DNA from: CBFGRV01 sp965651265
GTDB taxonomy: Bacteria; Bacteroidota; Rhodothermia; Rhodothermales; VXPQ01
Reading direction: 5' to 3'
Assembly (NCBI GenBank): GCA_965651265.1
Contig: CBFGRV010000005.1
Span: 32,051 to 96,050, forward strand
DNA: 64,000 nucleotides
Shown here: one piece after another, positions 60,213 through 64,000 of the stretch
Position numbering within the stretch: the stretch's first letter is position 1
Layout of the letters: every line of letters starts with the position of its first letter
The notes under the pieces: model-generated
The model's input: the letters and a program-made list of their open reading frames with translations, nothing else
What the model was told of the DNA's origin: nothing
Database searches by the model: none
Made by a program: the position numbers and the translations under genes

Positions 60213-61259
60213 ATGAAGCTTTCGGACTTTACCTACGAGTACCCCAAGAACCTCATAGCTAAATACCCGGCCGAACCGCGCGATTCAGCGCGTATGATGG
60301 TTCTCAACCGAAAAGACCGGACCATCGAACACCGCCTCGTCTCCGACCTGCCGGAGTATTATCGGGAGGGAGACGTGATGGTCGTCAACGATACAAAGGT
60401 ATTCCCGGCTCGGTTGTACGGCAACAAGGAAAAGACCGGAGCTCGAATTGAAGTCTTCCTGCTCAGAGAGCTCAATCCCGAAAGCCGTCTGTGGGATGTC
60501 ATCGTCGACCCGGCGCGAAAAATTCGAATCGGCAACAAGCTATATTTCGAGAACGGGCTGATCGCCGAAGTAATCGACAACACCACGTCTCGCGGTCGCA
60601 CCATCCGATTCGTTTTCGAGGGCGACAACGAGGAGCTCTATCAAAAGATCGACGAAATCGGTCAGACGCCTCTTCCCCCATACATCAAGAGGGACGTTGA
60701 GCCTGATGATCGCGCCCGATATCAGACCATCTTTGCCGAACATCGCGGCGCCGTTGCGGCGCCCACGGCCGGGCTCCACTTCACGAGTGATCTCGTCGAG
60801 GCCCTTCAGAGGGGGGGCGTGCAGATCATGCCGATCACGCTCCACGTCGGACTGGGGACCTTTCGACCGGTCGAGGTCGAGGACCTCACCAAACACCGAA
60901 TGGACTCGGAGAACTTCCTGATTGGTCACAGGACTGCGGAGGCCGTGAACCGGGCCCTCTCCTCCGAGGAGAACACGGTCACTGCCGTCGGCACGACCGT
61001 TGTCCGAGCGATCGAATCCAGCCTCTCCGCATCCTACACGCTCAAGGCCGACACGGGTTGGACGGACAAATTCATCTATCCGCCGTACGAGTTTCGCATC
61101 ACCGAACGCCTCCTTACCAACTTTCACATGCCGAAGAGCACGCTGCTCATGCTCGCGGCGGCCTTTGCCGGGTACGATTTTTTGTTCGAGGCTTACGAAG
61201 AAGCCATCAAGGAGAAGTACCGGCTCTTTTCGTTTGGGGATGCAATGCTCATTCTCTAA
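60213..61259 (+). CDS. queA: S-adenosylmethionine:tRNA ribosyltransferase-isomerase
   Basis: QueA builds epoxyqueuosine on tRNA using SAM as ribosyl donor. The 348-residue protein starts MKLSDFTYEYPKNLIAKYPA and has RDSARMMVLNRKD, VMVVNDTKVFPARLYG, GAVAAPTAGLHFTSDLVEAL, ITLHVGLGTFRPV and TNFHMPKSTLLMLAAAFAG, all family-typical. It begins a plus-strand row queA-ispD-ispF-dedA. The shared promoter should lie in the 100 nt before it if the divergent lipoprotein starts at 60105. Confidence 0.97.
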   Translation: MKLSDFTYEYPKNLIAKYPAEPRDSARMMVLNRKDRTIEHRLVSDLPEYYREGDVMVVNDTKVFPARLYGNKEKTGARIEVFLLRELNPESRLWDVIVDPARKIRIGNKLYFENGLIAEVIDNTTSRGRTIRFVFEGDNEELYQKIDEIGQTPLPPYIKRDVEPDDRARYQTIFAEHRGAVAAPTAGLHFTSDLVEALQRGGVQIMPITLHVGLGTFRPVEVEDLTKHRMDSENFLIGHRTAEAVNRALSSEENTVTAVGTTVVRAIESSLSASYTLKADTGWTDKFIYPPYEFRITERLLTNFHMPKSTLLMLAAAFAGYDFLFEAYEEAIKEKYRLFSFGDAMLIL

Positions 61260-61278
61260 TGCGATGCTCGATATCTAG

Positions 61279-61983
61279 ATGGAGCAAGCGCACCCGCACG
61301 TCGCCGTACTCATTCCAGCGGCCGGTACCGGCTCGCGTCTTGGAGGCCGACCCAAACAATTTCGCCGGCTAGGCGAGGAATCACTGCTCGGTCGCGCCGT
61401 TCGCCTCTTCGACGAGCACCCACGGACGACCAGCATCATCGTAGCCGTGCCACGAGACGACGTCTCGCGCGTGGAGCGTGAGTTGGCAGCCCTCACCGCG
61501 TCGAAACTGTATGATATTGTACCCGGGGGCGAAAACCGGCAAGCGTCGGTGGAGGCCGCATTGCATGCGGCGCCGCAGGATGCCGATATCGTGCTCGTCC
61601 ATGATGCCGCTCGACCGTTTCTTCCCTCGACTCTGATCGATGAGGTCATGGACGCTGCGCTGGAGCATGGAGCGGCAGCGCCGGCACTAGCGGTAAGTGA
61701 TACGTTGCGCCGCGCGGAGGGGAACATTTTCGGCGCCACCGTCTCTCGCGACGGACTTCATCTCATGCAGACGCCTCAAGGAGCGCAGAGGGAGCTTCTG
61801 GATAACGCCTTCCGCGCCGCGCGGCGCGATGGTATCGTAGCCACCGATGAAGTGGCACTGCTGGAGCGAACCGGCGTGGCCGTTAGGCTCGTCCAGGGCA
61901 GCGCCGTCAACTTCAAGGTGACCACGCCCGAGGACTGGGAGCTGGCGCTGGCCGTCTGGCATCATCTCGTGACGGCCGCATGA
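61279..61983 (+). CDS. ispD: 2-C-methyl-D-erythritol 4-phosphate cytidylyltransferase
   Basis: IspD couples MEP with CTP in the non-mevalonate isoprenoid pathway. The 234-residue enzyme has the CTP loop AVLIPAAGTGSRLGGRPKQF, VPGGENRQASVEAALHA, VLVHDAARPFLPSTLID, and AVSDTLRRAEGN. The stop overlaps the ispF start by 4 nt (ATGA). The adjacent pair shows that this organism uses the MEP route. Confidence 0.97.
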   Translation: MEQAHPHVAVLIPAAGTGSRLGGRPKQFRRLGEESLLGRAVRLFDEHPRTTSIIVAVPRDDVSRVERELAALTASKLYDIVPGGENRQASVEAALHAAPQDADIVLVHDAARPFLPSTLIDEVMDAALEHGAAAPALAVSDTLRRAEGNIFGATVSRDGLHLMQTPQGAQRELLDNAFRAARRDGIVATDEVALLERTGVAVRLVQGSAVNFKVTTPEDWELALAVWHHLVTAA

Positions 61984-62480
61984 GGGTCGGATTCGGTTAC
62001 GACGTGCATCGCCTCACCGAGGGTCGCCCCCTGATCATTGGGGGGGTAGAGATCCCCTATGATCGAGGTTTACTCGGCCACTCGGATGCCGATGTCCTTC
62101 TGCATGCGATCGGCGATGCCTTGCTCGGGGCCGCAACTCTCGGTGACATCGGTATGCACTTCCCCGATACGGATGACCGGTGGAAAGGCGCCGACAGCAA
62201 GACGCTTCTTGAGGAGATCGTCCACATGCTGGAGGCGGAGGGTCTCCGGGTAAACAACGTGGATGCTACCGTCGTGCTGGAACGTCCGAAGCTCCGATCG
62301 TATATCGATCAAATGCGCGCGGTAATTGCCGAGTGCCTTCGCGTAGATGTAGGCAGTGTATCCGTGAAAGCAACGACCAACGAAGCATTGGGACCCATCG
62401 GCCACGGAGAGGGAGTGGCCGCCTTCGCCGTGTGTACGGTGCGACGGATTGATGGTGCTCTGTCGAGCGGAGGGGAGTGA
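61980..62480 (+). CDS. ispF: 2-C-methyl-D-erythritol 2,4-cyclodiphosphate synthase
   Basis: IspF cyclises CDP-ME2P to MEcPP. The 166-residue trimer subunit has MRVGFGYDVHRLTEGRPLII with the Zn-binding DVH, GLLGHSDADVLLHAIGDALL, IGMHFPDTDDRWKGADS and KATTNEALGPIGHGEGVAAF. The ATG overlaps the ispD stop, and its own TGA overlaps the GTG of the dedA-like gene, so the three are coupled. Confidence 0.97.
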   Translation: MRVGFGYDVHRLTEGRPLIIGGVEIPYDRGLLGHSDADVLLHAIGDALLGAATLGDIGMHFPDTDDRWKGADSKTLLEEIVHMLEAEGLRVNNVDATVVLERPKLRSYIDQMRAVIAECLRVDVGSVSVKATTNEALGPIGHGEGVAAFAVCTVRRIDGALSSGGE

Positions 62481-63145
62481 CGCTGATGGGCGAGCGCATC
62501 GAGGATTTCCTCCATTGGATGGAGGCCATTCCCGCCTTCTGGGCCTATATCACGATACTCGTGATCGCTTACGGCGAGAACGTTGTACCGCCGATCCCTG
62601 GAGATATGGTTGTGGTCTTTGGCGGATACCTGGTGGCCGCAGGAAAGCTGAACTTCATCCTGGTCGTACTACTATCGACGATTGGCGGTACGCTGGGCTT
62701 CATGACCATGTACGTCATCGGGCGACGGATTGGCGAAGCCGTCATTGAATCGAGGCGCATTCCCTGGATCCCGCGGAAGCAGGTGGAGAGCGCGCGCCGG
62801 TGGCTCGAACGGAGGGGCTACGGCCTGGTCGCGGCAAACCGATTCTTGTCAGGACTCCGCTCTGTGATCTCGTTGGCGGTCGGCATGGCCAAAACTCCGG
62901 TCACGCCGACGGCATTCTGGGCGTCGCTGAGTGCCGTCATCTGGACATCGTTGATCGCATATGGCGGCTATGCCGTGGGCGAGAACTGGGCGGCGATCGC
63001 CGTATTCCTCCGCGACTATGGCCGGATCGTGGCGGGGCTGATTTTTCTCGTCATCGTCGTCCAGGCGCTTCGATGGTATTTGAAAAGGAAGGGAAGTAGA
63101 AGCGACACGGATGATCCGGGAAACATCGGTCCGAAAAGGGGATAA
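62477..63145 (+). CDS. DedA/SNARE-associated family membrane protein
   Basis: This 222-residue protein has the DedA features YGENVVPPIPGDMVVVFGGY with a re-entrant acidic motif, GGTLGFMTMYVIGRRIGE, and FLSGLRSVISLAVGMAKTPV, where the Arg is the conserved Fs.GxR element. DedA proteins help recycle polyprenyl-phosphate or phospholipids across the inner membrane. The start is a GTG overlapping the ispF stop, with an ATG three codons on. Being next to MEP-pathway genes hints at undecaprenyl-phosphate recycling. Confidence 0.9.
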   Translation: MTLMGERIEDFLHWMEAIPAFWAYITILVIAYGENVVPPIPGDMVVVFGGYLVAAGKLNFILVVLLSTIGGTLGFMTMYVIGRRIGEAVIESRRIPWIPRKQVESARRWLERRGYGLVAANRFLSGLRSVISLAVGMAKTPVTPTAFWASLSAVIWTSLIAYGGYAVGENWAAIAVFLRDYGRIVAGLIFLVIVVQALRWYLKRKGSRSDTDDPGNIGPKRG

Positions 63146-63196
63146 GTGAGGTCGCTGCTGGAGTACCGGTTGTCGATTCGCCCTTTCTGCGGTTAG

Positions 63197-63225
63197 TTGA
63201 AACGCGAAACGGCACTGAATAGATT
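63197..63225 (+). promoter_or_regulatory. promoter of the tRNA cluster
   Basis: TTGAAA (63197-63202) and TAGATT (63220-63225) are 17 bp apart. The first tRNA starts about 22 nt past the expected start site. Confidence 0.72.
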
Positions 63226-63254
63226 GACGGATCGCCCAGCGGCCAGGTCACCAA

Positions 63255-63327
63255 GCTGGCGTAGCTCAACCGGTAGAGCAGCTCACTTGTAATGAGCAGG
63301 TTGGGGGTTCGAGTCCCTTCGCCAGCT
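63255..63327 (+). tRNA. tRNA-Thr (TGT)
   Basis: The sequence folds as a 73-nt cloverleaf: acceptor GCTGGCG/CGCCAGC, discriminator T, D-arm TAGCTCAACCGGTAGAGCA, anticodon stem GCTCA/TGAGC with loop CTTGTAA (anticodon TGT), and T-arm GGGTTCGAGTCCC. CCA is not encoded. Confidence 0.97.
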
Positions 63328-63420
63328 CTTCATTTGAAATTCTCTGCGGTCCGGAGCACTCCCGGAAATCGGCGCGTTATTATGCGTCCCTTTCCGGCTG
63401 CAGGTCGTGACTGCGAGATC

Positions 63421-63503
63421 GGGCAGGTGGCCGAGCGGTCAAAGGCGACAGACTGTAAATCTGTTCCCTAACGGGTTCGGAGGTTCGAATCCTCCCCTGC
63501 CCA
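63421..63503 (+). tRNA. tRNA-Tyr (GTA)
   Basis: This is an 83-nt class II tRNA with acceptor GGGCAGG/CCTGCCC, discriminator A, anticodon stem ACAGA/TCTGT with loop CTGTAAA (anticodon GTA), a long variable arm (CCCTAACGGG) and T-arm GGAGGTTCGAATCCTCC. The GTA anticodon is the QueA-pathway target, and queA lies 2 kb upstream. Confidence 0.97.
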
Positions 63504-63591
63504 CGAGAGGTTGCACGTTCAGTTTCAGGGTTTCCGGTTTCGAGGTCCGCATCGAGATCTGAACGAGTTGAGCTCAACATGCAACCCAATT

Positions 63592-63664
63592 GCGGAAGTA
63601 GCTCAGATGGTAGAGCATCAGCCTTCCAAGCTGAGGGTCGCGGGTTCGAATCCCGTCTTCCGCT
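63592..63664 (+). tRNA. tRNA-Gly (TCC)
   Basis: The 73-nt cloverleaf has acceptor GCGGAAG/CTTCCGC, discriminator T, anticodon stem TCAGC/GCTGA with loop CTTCCAA (anticodon TCC) and T-arm CGGGTTCGAATCCCG. CCA is not encoded. Confidence 0.97.
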
Positions 63665-63672
63665 CTGAACGT

Positions 63673-63744
<72 letters not shown>

Positions 63745-63753
63745 CACGACAGA

Positions 63754-63784
63754 GCGTGTTCCGATATGTCGGAATACGCTTTTT
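63754..63784 (+). terminator. intrinsic terminator after the tRNA cluster
   Basis: GCGTGTTCCGA (63754-63764) pairs with TCGGAATACGC (63769-63779) with one G-T pair and a 4-nt loop, followed by TTTTT. It would end most tRNA transcripts before tuf. Confidence 0.88.
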
Positions 63785-63843
63785 GGTAATTGGACTATTG
63801 TTGGCGCCCCGATCGGCCGCTCGATGAACGGCTTCTTAAAAAG

Positions 63844-63903
63844 GTGGACCCACACCCCAGCAGGAGCACCGCGAAATGCCAGGAGCTCGCGAGCCTGGTC
63901 CAC
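63844..63903 (+). promoter_or_regulatory. candidate folded leader upstream of tuf
   Basis: GTGGACC (63844-63850) can pair with GGTCCAC (63897-63903). Inside, next to the right arm, CCAG..GCTC pairs with GAGC.CTGG to form a compact hairpin around 63879-63898. It lies within the roughly 170 nt between the tRNA terminator and the tuf ATG. I could not find a clear promoter there. Confidence 0.35.
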
Positions 63904-63954
63904 GCCAACATCCTACATTGAAGAATAAGTCGAGCGCAGCAAACCCAACCAGTC

Positions 63955-64000
63955 ATGGCAAAGGAGACCTTTCAGCGCAGCAAGCCGCACGTGAACATTG
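63955..64000 (+). CDS. tuf: elongation factor Tu, first residues (cut by window edge)
   Basis: The frame from ATG 63955 runs to the right edge and reads MAKETFQRSKPHVNI, the characteristic N-terminus of bacterial EF-Tu just before the G1 loop. Its place after tRNA-Thr/Tyr/Gly/Thr is the well-known tRNA-tufB order. Confidence 0.95.
   Translation, partial: MAKETFQRSKPHVNI

Overview
The window is about 60% GC, densely coded, and reads as chromosomal DNA of an aerobic heterotroph of the Bacteroidota/Rhodothermota group, most likely Rhodothermales-like (inference). The grounds are several families typical of Bacteroidota (DUF4293, DUF4296, DUF4837), a probable type IX secretion sorting domain, a carboxypeptidase-regulatory-like TonB-dependent receptor, and the tRNA-Thr, -Tyr, -Gly, -Thr, tuf block. 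The high GC, clear Shine-Dalgarno sequences before some genes and good sigma-70-type promoters fit Rhodothermota better than classical Bacteroidia. I see no insertion sequence, prophage, CRISPR array or recent island. No gene-free stretch exceeds 300 bases; the longest are 6582-6867, 32054-32295, 30155-30373 and 63745-63954.

Layout. 1-11 kb: a radical SAM/B12 protein cut by the left edge, a nucleotidyltransferase-fold partner, a DASS anion transporter, PEP carboxykinase, a soluble PAS-GAF histidine kinase, xylulokinase with a HiPIP, an atypical Nramp-like transporter and a phosphopantetheinyl transferase. 11-19 kb: a ThuA/sugar-dehydrogenase secreted fusion, the fused B12 mutase IcmF, a DUF1801 protein and the p-aminobenzoate pair pabB-pabC. 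19-25.4 kb: an acetate unit (cNMP/CBS/DUF294 protein, acs, DUF4212, actP-like symporter). 25.4-36 kb: a BadF-type kinase with a penicillin-acylase-like protein, a PolX whose polymerase site is altered, an S41 protease, an ExbB/ExbD motor operon behind a near-consensus promoter, and isocitrate dehydrogenase. 36-42.8 kb: DMT exporter, glycosyltransferase, RecQ, hisG among DUF lipoproteins. 42.8-51.3 kb: a complete minus-strand trp operon (E, helical protein, trpS, G, D, C, F, B, A). 51.3-64 kb: MscS channel, VKOR-DsbA fusion, transketolase, PAS protein, a B12-type binding protein and TonB receptor, queA-ispD-ispF-dedA, four tRNAs and the start of tuf.

The most striking feature is not in any long ORF. 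Just upstream of trpE there is a 27-residue leader ORF (51190-51273, minus) with three consecutive Trp codons plus a fourth. It is followed by an intrinsic terminator whose 5' arm is also perfectly complementary, over 9 nt, to leader-ORF codons 20-23. This is the architecture of ribosome-mediated tryptophan attenuation, here placed so that it would also control an in-operon trpS and an uncharacterised helical protein.

Together the genes describe acetate assimilation (acs, gluconeogenesis by pckA, TCA by IDH), B12-linked acyl-CoA metabolism (IcmF with candidate BtuF/BtuB), TonB-dependent uptake powered by ExbB/ExbD, and tryptophan, folate-precursor, isoprenoid and queuosine synthesis.
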